Assembly: GCA_031430435.1 (NCBI GenBank)
Contig: JANPBM010000024.1
Span: 1 to 64,000 of the forward strand
DNA length: 64,000 nt
Origin: JANNVK01 sp031430435
Lineage (GTDB): Bacteria > Acidobacteriota > Blastocatellia > Pyrinomonadales > Pyrinomonadaceae
Reading direction: 5' to 3'
The first letter of the stretch is position 1. Every line of letters starts with the position of its first letter. A program made the translations under genes and the position numbers. Under the pieces are notes generated by a model. It made no database searches and was not told the origin of the DNA. It saw nothing but the letters and a program-made list of their open reading frames with translations. Positions 52,084 to 61,689 of the stretch are shown here, in pieces.

Positions 52084-52888
52084 TTTTATATCGGACAATC
52101 GGATTTCCGCCCGATGAGATTAACGATTCAATCTGTTGTTTTTTGTCTGAAATTGCAGATAACGCCAAGTTCAAACGTTTGCCGAAATCTTTGTTTCCGA
52201 GTCTGACGGGAATTTCGTCAATCATCGCCACCAAATCGTTTTCGTCTTCTAAAGAGATGGAGCCGATACGATTGGCGATGCTCAAATCTTGCCACTCTTT
52301 TAATGCGTTGGCGTAAATTTCCAAACGTTTTTTATTTCTTTCATTTTGGCTCGAATCCCAATTTCGCAAAAAATACGGCGGACGAGTTTCGGTTCTGCCG
52401 ATTTGCGACAAAATAACCGCGTCTTTATCGACCCAATAATCGATTGAATCTCTGCGGACAACCGCAAAAGCCTCACGTTCGTCCACACGGACGCGCAAAC
52501 CGTCGGGCAACACACGCGAGACAACCGCATTTTTGACGAACGCAAATTTCTCTATCTCCTGCTTTATTTCCGAAATATCGGCATTCCAGACACCTTTTGT
52601 CGCTTTGCTTTTGACAATTTCGACCACTTTGTCTTTCGGCACGCGATTTGTCCCGCGAATATCGATTTTCGCTTCTTCCAAATCAAAAAAGGTTGAAGCC
52701 GTTACTGTTCGATAACCTAAAAAAAGCATATAAAACAGACAAATACTCAAGCCGAAGATAAAAACCGCCGGCACTAAATACTTGGCGAGTTGCGAATTGT
52801 GCGATTTCGCTCGAACGCTTGTTTGCCGCGTGTTTCTCGCCATACTCGTTTTACGTTTAGTCGTCCGTTTAATTGGTGTTTTATTCAT
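52076..52888 (-). CDS. ftsQ: Cell division protein FtsQ/DivIB
   Basis: 270 aa. A basic N-terminus (KRTTKRKTSMARNTR) is followed by one membrane helix (~37-60) and a POTRA domain starting AKIDIRGTNRVPKD. The FtsQ domain continues with VSRVLPDGLRVRVDEREAFAVV. Links divisome components across the membrane. Order murC-ftsQ-ftsA-ftsZ is standard; ddl and murB are missing in between. Its last codons lie in a heptad repeat. Confidence 0.92.
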   Translation of the reverse strand: MNKTPIKRTTKRKTSMARNTRQTSVRAKSHNSQLAKYLVPAVFIFGLSICLFYMLFLGYRTVTASTFFDLEEAKIDIRGTNRVPKDKVVEIVKSKATKGVWNADISEIKQEIEKFAFVKNAVVSRVLPDGLRVRVDEREAFAVVRRDSIDYWVDKDAVILSQIGRTETRPPYFLRNWDSSQNERNKKRLEIYANALKEWQDLSIANRIGSISLEDENDLVAMIDEIPVRLGNKDFGKRLNLALSAISDKKQQIESLISSGGNPIVRYKNS

Positions 52889-52932
52889 TTAGTTTACCTC
52901 TGTTTTAATTAGTCGGCAGTTAAAGTCTGCCT

Positions 52933-54324
52933 TTACTGCTTTTCGCCAACCTGCAACGCTTCCACAATTTTGTCCGAAAGCGTCGTAATCGTTCCCGCGC
53001 CAAGCGTGATAACTAAATCATTTTCTTGCAAATACGGCATAACTTTTTCGACCGCAGTTTCTACACTGCCGATATAATTTGCGTTTTTATGTCCGTAAAG
53101 TTTGATATTTTCGGTTAAAATCTCCGCCGTAATTCCTTCAATCGGCGATTCGCTGGCGGCATAAATATCGGTAATAAAAAGTAAATCCGCGTTATTAAAT
53201 GCTAACGCAAATTCGTTCATCAATTCCTGAGTTCGCGAATATCGGTGCGGTTGGAAAATTACAACCGTACGTTTGCCGATCGAGCCGCGTTTCGCCGCGT
53301 CCAAAGTCGCCAAAATCTCGGTCGGATGATGTCCGTAATCGTCAACAACCGAAACTCCTTTCACTTCACCTTTGAGCTGAAAACGGCGATTTGCGTTTTT
53401 GAATGTGGTAAACGCTTCGGCAATTAAATTAAATTCCACATCAAGTTCCAAAGCTACGGCAGTTGCCGCCAAAGCATTATAAACATTGTGTTTACCGGGA
53501 ACAGGCAAATTTATTTGTCCGAGTATTTCGCTTCCGCGTTGCACCGTAAAAGTCGAACTGAACCCGTCGTTATAAACAATGTCGTGAGCGGAAACATCAG
53601 CTTGTGCCGTTAATCCGTAAGTTACGCGGCGGCGTTTGATTCGCGGAATAATCAGTTGAACATTCGGATCGTCGAGACATAAAATTGCCGCGCCGTAAAA
53701 CGGAACCTTGTTGATAAAATCGGTAAAACATTGAACGACATCTTCCATTCCTTTGTAAGATTCCATGTGTTCTTTATCAATGTTGGTAACAACGGCAACG
53801 GTCGGATAAAGCATCAAAAACGAACGATCTGATTCATCGGCTTCGGTAACAAACCAATCACTTTGACCCAATCTCGCATTTGAACCGAGCGTGTCAACAA
53901 TTCCGCCGACAACCGTCGTCGGATCAACGCCCGCGTGTCCTAAAACTGTCGCAACCATCGAAGTTGTCGAGGTTTTTCCGTGCGTTCCCGCGACCGCGAC
54001 CGCGTAAGGTTTGAGCGTCATCAGTTCCGCCAACATTTCTGCACGCGGAATAATCGGAATACTGCGTTCGCGTGCTTCGATAATTTCCGGATTGTCGTCT
54101 TTTGCGGCAGAAGTGTACACGCAAACTTGGGCATCGGCGACATTTTCCGCCGCGTGACCTTCGTAAATTGTCGCGCCGAATAACTCAAGCCGATCGGTAT
54201 TACGAGATTTTTTCAAATCCGAACCCGAAACTTGAAAGCCGAGATTGCACAGCACTTCCGCGATGCCGGACATTCCGATACCGCCGATGCCGATAAAATG
54301 AACTCTTTTTACATGACGAAACAT
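52933..54324 (-). CDS. murC: UDP-N-acetylmuramate--L-alanine ligase MurC
   Basis: Adds L-Ala to UDP-MurNAc. 463 aa. N-terminal HFIGIGGIGMSGIAEVL, ATP loop VAGTHGKTSTTSMV (~110-123), and DDYGHHPTEI and FQPHRYSRT in the later domains. Starts 6 bp after the stop of the nuclease-methyltransferase gene, so it is probably transcribed through that gene. Confidence 0.98.
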   Translation of the reverse strand: MFRHVKRVHFIGIGGIGMSGIAEVLCNLGFQVSGSDLKKSRNTDRLELFGATIYEGHAAENVADAQVCVYTSAAKDDNPEIIEARERSIPIIPRAEMLAELMTLKPYAVAVAGTHGKTSTTSMVATVLGHAGVDPTTVVGGIVDTLGSNARLGQSDWFVTEADESDRSFLMLYPTVAVVTNIDKEHMESYKGMEDVVQCFTDFINKVPFYGAAILCLDDPNVQLIIPRIKRRRVTYGLTAQADVSAHDIVYNDGFSSTFTVQRGSEILGQINLPVPGKHNVYNALAATAVALELDVEFNLIAEAFTTFKNANRRFQLKGEVKGVSVVDDYGHHPTEILATLDAAKRGSIGKRTVVIFQPHRYSRTQELMNEFALAFNNADLLFITDIYAASESPIEGITAEILTENIKLYGHKNANYIGSVETAVEKVMPYLQENDLVITLGAGTITTLSDKIVEALQVGEKQ

Positions 54325-54330
54325 AGTTTC

Positions 54331-56640
54331 TTAATTTATTCGACTTAATTTAAACAATTCTTGTCTAAACTTTAATACTCTTGTTCTAAGATCATCTCCA
54401 ACATCGTTCAGGTGATGTTCCGGGCTTTTTATTTGTAACTTGGAAATTCTTGATTTAATTGACATTCTGCCATAAAAAAAACGCCACTTCTGGATATTGA
54501 TTTGAGATGCAAACCAAATCATTTCATTCAAAGTCATCCTATACTTGGGAATTAAAACTCTGACTGCACTTCCGCCGTTTCCTCTTGCCATAAAAGACCA
54601 AGGTTGCAGATATGCTTGCCCAAAAGCAGTTACACTTATTCCGCCTGTGTCGATAGATTCATTTGATTCCTCATTTACTAACCGAACAATACTGTTTAGA
54701 GGGTCACCACTGGAAATAAAAGGACAATTTCCGTCAATATAGTTTTTTTCTCCAATTGATTTTGGAGTAATTACATCAAAAAAATAATCAACCGAAGCGG
54801 TTTTATCATACTTTAACTCCTCTAATTCACTCCAATTGTCCGGAAAGTTTTCTATCACATTATCAGCCAAATCAGGTAGCGAAACAACTGCTTGGTAAAT
54901 TGAATAAATCAACTTCTCGTGATGTTCTTCTATGCTTTTTTGAGTAATTGGCGGTTGTTCAAGCCATTGTTGCGGACTGAATTCTTCGCCTACGCTAATA
55001 CTTCTGCCTTTAATAAACGATACCAATGAAGATTTTTCTAATTTATTTTGTCTGAATTGCCGGAAAATATCCAACAATTCAGGCAACTGCGAACCGCTGA
55101 TTTCAACTCTCTTTCCTTTTAATTTTTCAAAGCCGTCGTTCCAAATTCTCCCCATAAAAATATCATCTGTTGCTTTTTGAGGAATATGTGCGTTAGCAAT
55201 CATGATTGAAGTTGGTGCGGCAGTCGGGTAAAACAAATCCTCAGGCAAACTTATCATTCCCAACAAACTGTGTTTTCTAATGAATTCTTTTCGCCAGTTT
55301 TTATTATCATCATCTGCAAAAATTCCTGCTTTGACGACAACTGCCAATAATCCGCCCGGCTCTAAACATTCTAAAGCTACGTTGATAAAATCTCTTTCAG
55401 GCTCACCTTCTTGCGAAAACGGCGGATTTAAGTATGCTCTGGTAAATTTTCCGTACAAATCAGCATTTACATTTTCATCAAAAGCACTTTGATTTTCAAT
55501 ATGACTCTTCCCGTCGCCTCTGAAAAACATATTCAAAGTGGCTAAAGCCCAAACTGTCGGATTTGTATCTAAGCCGTAGAGAGATTGTTTTACTTTGGTT
55601 ATTGCTTTTTGCCCTTTTGCCACAGACATCATTTTATCAAATGCCGAGACTAAAAAGCCGCCCGTCCCCGAAGCTATATCTATTACTCTGTCATTGATAC
55701 CCGCATCTGTCAGTTCGACACAAAATTTGGTTATGTGTCGTGGCGTAAAGACAATTCCTAAAGCGTTGTTATCATATCCATACCGTAAAAACGCTTCGTA
55801 AAACAACCCTAAAAAGTCAATCGAAGTTTGCAAGACAGGTCGCACATTCAGATGTTTGAGAATAGAAACAACCCGATTGATATAAGGTTCTAAACGATCA
55901 AAATCTCCTCCGGTTAACTTTACAGACTCTTGCAATTTAGCTTTTTTTGTTTCTGCTAAATCTATGGTTTCACTAATTGCATCGGTTATCAGTTGATTGA
56001 TTGATCGTAACCCGCGATTTGAAACTGTATTTATTTCTCCTTGATACAGTGCTAAAACGATTGCTCCGATGACCTTAGGTCTTAGAGGTGCTTCAATCTT
56101 GGATAGTCGTAGAATCCCGCTTAACTCGATAGCCGCATCGACAAACTCGGCACTACTCGGCACTGTTACTGAGGTTGTTCCATCGTCTGCTTTTAATGCT
56201 AATTCAATTTCTTGTTTAGTCGGAATATTAGTTATTTCATAACCAAATGAGGTTAGTGGTATCCAATTTCCGTTTTTCAAATATCTGACAACAACGGCGA
56301 ACCCAAAATCTTCTTCACCTGCCACACCAACCACTATTTTTACTGTGTAATTTGAATTTGAATTTATTTTCTCGGCATATTCAACCGCTTCTTTTACAGC
56401 TTGGTCAATTTTTGAAATTTCATTCTTAGCTTCAATAATTATAGCGGGGTTATCGTGAAACAAAAGTAAAAAATCCGGTTTATCGAGTCCGAGCCCAAGA
56501 GTCGGAAAATAATTAGAAATCTCTTGCTCTTCCAAACATTCGCCTAATTTACTTGGGTGTTTTACATTCCACCCGCGTTTGGCAGCCTGATTTCTAATAA
56601 AGTATCTGGTGCGGCTTTCTGCTCTTTTTTTCTTTGCCAT
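54331..56640 (-). CDS. Single-chain restriction-modification-like protein (nuclease, N6-adenine methyltransferase, specificity)
   Basis: 769 aa. Residues ~1-130 hold a PD-(D/E)XK core: P55-D56 (KPDFLLLF) and E70-A-K72 (AIIIEAKNE). The HsdM-type methyltransferase follows: GIVFTPRHITKF (295-306), SAM motif DIASGTGGFL (321-330) and catalytic NPPF (405-408). A specificity-like target-recognition region is at ~590-769 (ISSGDPLN, RGNGGSAV). There is no helicase, unlike type I systems, so it resembles type IIG enzymes. It lies between murG (23 bp) and murC (6 bp), is more AT-rich than both, and was probably acquired horizontally. Confidence 0.85.
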   Translation of the reverse strand: MAKKKRAESRTRYFIRNQAAKRGWNVKHPSKLGECLEEQEISNYFPTLGLGLDKPDFLLLFHDNPAIIIEAKNEISKIDQAVKEAVEYAEKINSNSNYTVKIVVGVAGEEDFGFAVVVRYLKNGNWIPLTSFGYEITNIPTKQEIELALKADDGTTSVTVPSSAEFVDAAIELSGILRLSKIEAPLRPKVIGAIVLALYQGEINTVSNRGLRSINQLITDAISETIDLAETKKAKLQESVKLTGGDFDRLEPYINRVVSILKHLNVRPVLQTSIDFLGLFYEAFLRYGYDNNALGIVFTPRHITKFCVELTDAGINDRVIDIASGTGGFLVSAFDKMMSVAKGQKAITKVKQSLYGLDTNPTVWALATLNMFFRGDGKSHIENQSAFDENVNADLYGKFTRAYLNPPFSQEGEPERDFINVALECLEPGGLLAVVVKAGIFADDDNKNWRKEFIRKHSLLGMISLPEDLFYPTAAPTSIMIANAHIPQKATDDIFMGRIWNDGFEKLKGKRVEISGSQLPELLDIFRQFRQNKLEKSSLVSFIKGRSISVGEEFSPQQWLEQPPITQKSIEEHHEKLIYSIYQAVVSLPDLADNVIENFPDNWSELEELKYDKTASVDYFFDVITPKSIGEKNYIDGNCPFISSGDPLNSIVRLVNEESNESIDTGGISVTAFGQAYLQPWSFMARGNGGSAVRVLIPKYRMTLNEMIWFASQINIQKWRFFYGRMSIKSRISKLQIKSPEHHLNDVGDDLRTRVLKFRQELFKLSRIN

Positions 56641-56663
56641 AATGCTTCTCTGTTAATGAACAG

Positions 56664-57746
56664 TTACTTCATAATAATTCCTATTTTTCCTGCCAACCTT
56701 TCAATAATATCTACCGTAACTTTCGCCGCGTCTTCTTTCGCCAATTTTTTTGCGTTTCGTTCCATTTCGCTTATTTTCTCAGGCGAGTCTATCAAACTTG
56801 TAATCTCTTTCGCCAAACTTTCGCCGGTTAAATCAGTTTGCAGAATCATCTTCGCGGCGTTGGCGTTTGCTAACGCTTCGGCGTTTTTGCGTTGATGATC
56901 GTCTGCGGCAGTCGGCAAAGGAATCATAATTCCGACTTTTCCGGCGGCGGAAAGTTCCGCACAAGTTGTCGCTCCGGCTCGGCAAATTACTAAATCGGCT
57001 TTGGCAAATTCGGCGACCATATCCGAAATATACTTGCGAACATCGGCGGAAACATTTGCGTCTCTGTAACCGCTTTCTATTTTGTCAAAATCGTGTTCGC
57101 CTGTTTGGTGAACGATATTTAATTTATCGATCGGCAAATGTTTCAGAGCGTCAACCATTGCAAAATTGATTGCTCTGGCACCTTGCGAACCGCCGAAGAT
57201 TAACAGGTTGACTTTAGCTTCACGTTGTTTCGGCTGAACATCAAAGAACTCTTTGCGGACAGGATTTCCGGTAACGATACCTTTGTTCGGAAAGTATTTT
57301 AACGATTCATCAAACGTCAACGCCGCTTTATCGACAAATCTTGCCAACTGACGATTCGTAAAACCCGGAAGTGCGTTTGAATCCATTACCAAAGTCGGTA
57401 TTTTCAACAAACTCGCCATCAATAAAACGGGTCCCGTAACATAACCGCCTGCACCGACAACGACATCGGGCTTAAATTCTTTCAACAACTTGCGGGCTTC
57501 GATAAAACTTTTCGGCAACACCAACAAACCTTTCAATTTCCCGACCAAACCGACGTTTTTCAAACCTGCGGAATCAATCGTCGAAAGTTCAAAACCGTTC
57601 TGCGGAACTAATTTAGTTTCTAAACCTTTTGCCGTGCCGACAAATCTGATTGATGCAGACGAATCACGCTGTAAAACTTCTTTCGCCACCGCAATCGCGG
57701 GGTAAACATGTCCTCCGGTTCCTCCGGCGGCAAATAAAACTTTCAT
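56664..57746 (-). CDS. murG: Lipid II synthase glycosyltransferase MurG
   Basis: Transfers GlcNAc to lipid I at the inner membrane. 360 aa. AAGGTGGHVYPAIAVA (~6-21), VVGAGGYVTGPVLLMA, GGSQGARAIN and CRAGATTCAEL for UDP-GlcNAc binding. Followed on the transcript by the restriction-modification-like gene rather than murC. A repeat hairpin separates it from ftsW. Confidence 0.98.
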   Translation of the reverse strand: MKVLFAAGGTGGHVYPAIAVAKEVLQRDSSASIRFVGTAKGLETKLVPQNGFELSTIDSAGLKNVGLVGKLKGLLVLPKSFIEARKLLKEFKPDVVVGAGGYVTGPVLLMASLLKIPTLVMDSNALPGFTNRQLARFVDKAALTFDESLKYFPNKGIVTGNPVRKEFFDVQPKQREAKVNLLIFGGSQGARAINFAMVDALKHLPIDKLNIVHQTGEHDFDKIESGYRDANVSADVRKYISDMVAEFAKADLVICRAGATTCAELSAAGKVGIMIPLPTAADDHQRKNAEALANANAAKMILQTDLTGESLAKEITSLIDSPEKISEMERNAKKLAKEDAAKVTVDIIERLAGKIGIIMK

Positions 57747-57753
57747 ACTTTTT

Positions 57754-57819
57754 ACAGGGATTAAGGAGATGAAAGAGGATTTGCCTTTCTTTATCCTTTT
57801 TTATCCCGTTTATCCCTGT
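57754..57819. repeat. Imperfect hairpin repeat between ftsW and murG
   Basis: ACAGGGAT (57754-57761) pairs with ATCCCTGT (57812-57819). Inside, AAAGAGGAT faces ATCCTTTTT, and TTTATCC-like units recur. A 66-bp imperfect stem-loop of the sort found between genes in many environmental bacteria. Confidence 0.6.
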
Positions 57820-57831
57820 GAATAACTTCTT

Positions 57832-58998
57832 TTACGCAGTCCTCATTCTAGCCCGTGCCAATTTAGTTTTCCGCTTCGGTTCCCTTTCAGATTTTTCAAA
57901 TTCGACAAAACCCGCGTATTGCGAAAGATTTAATAAAATACCGATTGCGAATAACGTTATCACAATCGAAGAACCTCCGTATGAAATGAACGGCAACGGA
58001 ATACCTTTTGCCGGAACAATCGAAACAACTACGCTGATATTAAACAATGCTTGCGTAATCAAACCTGTAATTATGCCCATTCCGAGCAACATTCCGAATC
58101 TGTCGGGTGCCATCAATGCCGCACGCGTTCCACGCCAAAGCAACAACCCAAACGCGATAACAACCGCCAATGTTCCGAATAATCCGAGTTCTTCGCCGAC
58201 CACCGCAAAGATAAAATCGGAATACGGATACGGTAAGTAAAAAAGTTTTTGCTGTCCTTTGGCAAAACCTTCGCCGATTATTCCGCCCGAACCGATTGCC
58301 AAAAGTCCTTGTGTTACTTGATAACCTGCACCGTCCGCGTTTGCCGCCGGATTTAAAAACGCCATCAGACGTGCCATTCGATATGGTTGAATCAATAACA
58401 TTACGCCGCCAAGTGCAATCAAACAAAGCACCACTGACCCGATGTGAATCCATCTTGCACCGGCGGCAAAATAGACGATAACAAAGACGGCTGATAAAAC
58501 AATCACCGTTCCCAAATCTTTTTCAGCCAAAATTAACGCGACAAATGTGCCGAAAATAGCTAACAAAGGAACAACGCCTTTTCCGAAATCACCCACATAT
58601 TGTTCGCGTTTAACAAAATACCACGCCAACATAATCGGCAACGAAACTTTGGCGAGTTCCGACGGTTGAAAAGAAAACCCCGCGAATCGAACCCAACGTC
58701 TGGCACCGTTTATCGGATTAAAACCGAACGTTGCAGTCAGCAAAACCGCAGTAAGAATAAAAAGTCCCCACACAAACCACGTTTTTTGATACCAACGATA
58801 ATGAATTTTGCTCGTCAAATACATCACAATCAAACCGATGACGGTAAAAACGAGTTGCTTATTGACGTAGGCAAATTGATTGTCGCTTTCTTTCAACGCA
58901 ATCATCGCCGACGCAGAATAAACCATAATCACGCCAAAAAGTGCCAGCGACGCGGCAATCGCAAACAAAAACCAATCTATTCGAATCTTTTTAGCCAT
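57832..58998 (-). CDS. ftsW: Peptidoglycan glycosyltransferase FtsW
   Basis: SEDS-family polymerase of lipid II at the septum. 388 aa, about ten membrane helices. Conserved NGARRWVRFAGFSFQPSELAK segment at ~91-110 (split by family consensus), AEKDLGT, and the terminal PFISYGGSSI. Its partner FtsI is at the right edge of the window. Between murD and murG, the standard position. Confidence 0.96.
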   Translation of the reverse strand: MAKKIRIDWFLFAIAASLALFGVIMVYSASAMIALKESDNQFAYVNKQLVFTVIGLIVMYLTSKIHYRWYQKTWFVWGLFILTAVLLTATFGFNPINGARRWVRFAGFSFQPSELAKVSLPIMLAWYFVKREQYVGDFGKGVVPLLAIFGTFVALILAEKDLGTVIVLSAVFVIVYFAAGARWIHIGSVVLCLIALGGVMLLIQPYRMARLMAFLNPAANADGAGYQVTQGLLAIGSGGIIGEGFAKGQQKLFYLPYPYSDFIFAVVGEELGLFGTLAVVIAFGLLLWRGTRAALMAPDRFGMLLGMGIITGLITQALFNISVVVSIVPAKGIPLPFISYGGSSIVITLFAIGILLNLSQYAGFVEFEKSEREPKRKTKLARARMRTA

Positions 58999-59005
58999 TC
59001 TTTTT

Positions 59006-59054
59006 TAGTCCGTAGTCTTTAGTCCAAAGTCCTTAGTCCTTCGACTTGAGACTT
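59006..59054. repeat. Heptad repeat across the murD stop codon
   Basis: TAGTCCG, TAGTCTT, TAGTCCA, AAGTCCT, TAGTCCT, TCGACTT, GAGACTT in strict period 7. The array starts in the ftsW/murD gap, contains the murD stop (59019-59021) and encodes the last ~11 residues of MurD. Confidence 0.8.
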
Positions 59055-60389
59055 AAATTCTGTTCCACGCTGTTCGTAGGAATTGAACATATCAAAACTC
59101 GCGCAAGCAGGTGCAAGTAATACAAAGTCACCGTTTTCGGCACTTTCAAAACTTTTTTCGACCGCATCTTGCATCGTTGTCGCACGAATGATTTCGGCGT
59201 AATCTTTTAACTGATTTTCGATGTTATCCGCATCTTCGCCGATTAACACAAGTTTGCGGACATTCGATTTTATCAATTCGGCAAGCGGTTGATACGGAGC
59301 ATTTTTTCCTTTTCCGCCTAAAATCAACACGATTTTTCCTTCTTCTTCGCTCAAGGCTTCCAGTGCCTTCAATGTTGCGTCAACCGAAGTTGCCTTGGAA
59401 TCGTTGTAAAACTTAACTTTATTTAATTCTTTCACAAATTCCAAACGATGTTCGACCGCTTTAAAGTTTTTAATCGTTTCCCGCATTGAATCGAGCGAAA
59501 CACCGCACGAAAGACCTGTCGCCAATGCCGCTAAAACATTCTGCACATTATGTATGCCTTTTATCGGCAATTCATTACGCGAAATTAAAAATTTTTCTTC
59601 ACCTTTCGTTCGCCAAACTAAATTTTCTCCACGCAGAAACAAACCTTCATCCAATTCCTTCGCCGTTGAGAACATTACAACCTTCGCCCGTTTCCCGACT
59701 GCCCAACCCGCCGTAATTTCATCGTCGGCATTCAAAATCGCCACATCATCGGCGGTTTGATTCATAAAAATACGATGTTTCGCGGCGGCATAATCGCTGA
59801 AAAGATTGTATCTGTCCATATGATTAGGCGTAACGTTGAGACACATCGCAATATTCGGTCGAAAATCTTTGATAGTTTCAAGCTGAAACGATGAAAGTTC
59901 GCAAACCGTCCACGAATTTTCGGTCGAAGATTCTGCCAGCGTAACTAACGGCGTACCGATGTTTCCGCCGACTTGCGTTTCGATTCCCGCATCTTTCAAA
60001 ATCTCGCCAATCAATGTTGTGGTCGTAGTTTTACCGTTTGAACCCGTAATTCCGATGATACGACCTTTCATAAACCGAAAGGCAAGTTCAACTTCGCCGA
60101 TAACTTCGCCGTCTTTGCGATCGACATACTTCGCCGGAATCGTATTCGTCGGAACACCGGGCGAAATTACAACCAAATCAATCTGATCGAGCAACCACGA
60201 AGGAAGATCGCCGCCAATCAACCCGACATTGTGCGATTCTTTCAAAGAACGAGCTTCAACCGACCAAGTTTCAACTTCGCGTTTATCGTGCAAGGCAACA
60301 ACCGCACCGCGTTCAGCTAAAAAGCGTGCGGATGTAATGCCTGATTTACCGGCGCCGAGAACTAAACATTTGCGGTCTTTAATTTCCAT
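59019..60389 (-). CDS. murD: UDP-N-acetylmuramoylalanine--D-glutamate ligase MurD
   Basis: Adds D-Glu to UDP-MurNAc-L-Ala. 456 aa. VLGAGKSGITSARFLA at the start, ATP loop GITGSNGKTTTTTLI (~113-127), NVTPNHMDRY, NDSKATS and the APACASFDMF end. The final residues KSQVEGLRTLD are encoded by a heptad repeat. Confidence 0.98.
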   Translation of the reverse strand: MEIKDRKCLVLGAGKSGITSARFLAERGAVVALHDKREVETWSVEARSLKESHNVGLIGGDLPSWLLDQIDLVVISPGVPTNTIPAKYVDRKDGEVIGEVELAFRFMKGRIIGITGSNGKTTTTTLIGEILKDAGIETQVGGNIGTPLVTLAESSTENSWTVCELSSFQLETIKDFRPNIAMCLNVTPNHMDRYNLFSDYAAAKHRIFMNQTADDVAILNADDEITAGWAVGKRAKVVMFSTAKELDEGLFLRGENLVWRTKGEEKFLISRNELPIKGIHNVQNVLAALATGLSCGVSLDSMRETIKNFKAVEHRLEFVKELNKVKFYNDSKATSVDATLKALEALSEEEGKIVLILGGKGKNAPYQPLAELIKSNVRKLVLIGEDADNIENQLKDYAEIIRATTMQDAVEKSFESAENGDFVLLAPACASFDMFNSYEQRGTEFKSQVEGLRTLD

Positions 60390-60469
60390 ATATTAATTGG
60401 TCGATTTGCTCATTAAGTCATCTTCAATCGGTCAATCAGTCGATGATTCAATCAATAAATCTCGCAACT

Positions 60470-61618
60470 TTAGCGCAACTTCAGCGTTGCCAAACTCATC
60501 AACGCAAACAAAATCGCAATAATCACAAACCTGAAAACTACCTTCGCTTCACTCATTCCGCCCATTTGAAAATGGTGATGAATCGGTGCTTGGCGGAAGA
60601 TTCGTTTGCCCGCACCGGTTGAACGTTTGGTAAATTTGAAGTAAGAAACCTGCATCATTACCGACAACGCTTCGATGATAAAAATCCCGCCGATGAACGG
60701 CAACATAAATTCTTGCTTCGTTAAAATTGCGACTGTACCTAACGCGCCGCCAATCGCCAGACTTCCGACATCGCCCATAAAAACTTCGGCTTTCGGGGCA
60801 TTAAACCACAGGAAACCTAAGCTTGCGCCAACCATTGCGCCACAGAAAACGGTCAGTTCGGCGGCTTCGGGTTTCCAAGTAATTTCCAATCTTTCCGCCC
60901 ACCGCTGATCGCTTGAAACATAGGTCAAACCGGTTAAAGCCGACATTGCGATTAAAGTAATGCTGATTGCCAAACCGTCTAAACCGTCGGTTAAATTTAC
61001 GGCGTTCGAAGTGCCGAGCAAAACAAAAAGTATAAAGCCGAGATAAAGAAACGGACTGATTAACGTTACTCCCGAAAGCGCGCTTTCTTTCCAAAAAGGA
61101 ACGCTCAAGTTCCACGGATAAGTGGTGAACAACCATAAAACGCCCCAAATCCCGACCGAAACCGCAATCTGTCCCGCAAGTTTTTGGCGTTCGGTTAAGC
61201 CTTCGCTGCGTTTTTTGACAATTTTGATGTAATCGTCCGCGAAACCGATTAACCCGAATAAAGTTGTCGCTATCAACGTCAGCCACAGATACAAACCGTC
61301 GAGTCTGGCACATAAAAGCGTTGCCGCAAAGACCGCGCCGAGAATCAAAATGCCGCCCATTGTCGGCGTGCCTTTTTTGGCTTGATGTTCGGCGGATAAT
61401 TCTTCGCGGATTTCTTGCCCGACACCTAAATTTGCCAGTTTTTTGATGACTTTACCGCCAAACAACAACGAAATCAGCAACGCAATTATCATTGCCAACG
61501 CCGTCCGAAACGTTACATATTGAAAAACGTTGAGAGCCTTTACAAAATAAGACGGACACGGCGTTCCCTCGGCGCATTGCGATTGATAAATCAGTTTGTA
61601 TAAAAAATAATAAAGCAT
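60470..61618 (-). CDS. mraY: Phospho-MurNAc-pentapeptide translocase MraY
   Basis: Makes lipid I from UDP-MurNAc-pentapeptide and undecaprenyl phosphate. 382 aa, ten membrane helices. KKGTPTMGGILIL (~81-93), FADDYIKI (catalytic Asp pair), NLTDGLDGLA, and the APIHHHFQMGG histidine segment. Between murF and murD as usual. Confidence 0.98.
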   Translation of the reverse strand: MLYYFLYKLIYQSQCAEGTPCPSYFVKALNVFQYVTFRTALAMIIALLISLLFGGKVIKKLANLGVGQEIREELSAEHQAKKGTPTMGGILILGAVFAATLLCARLDGLYLWLTLIATTLFGLIGFADDYIKIVKKRSEGLTERQKLAGQIAVSVGIWGVLWLFTTYPWNLSVPFWKESALSGVTLISPFLYLGFILFVLLGTSNAVNLTDGLDGLAISITLIAMSALTGLTYVSSDQRWAERLEITWKPEAAELTVFCGAMVGASLGFLWFNAPKAEVFMGDVGSLAIGGALGTVAILTKQEFMLPFIGGIFIIEALSVMMQVSYFKFTKRSTGAGKRIFRQAPIHHHFQMGGMSEAKVVFRFVIIAILFALMSLATLKLR

Positions 61619-61689
61619 TTATTCAGTAAAAAACGAAAGCGGAACACGAAAAGTTATCGGTAATAAACCGTTGTCTTTTCACTTTGTCG

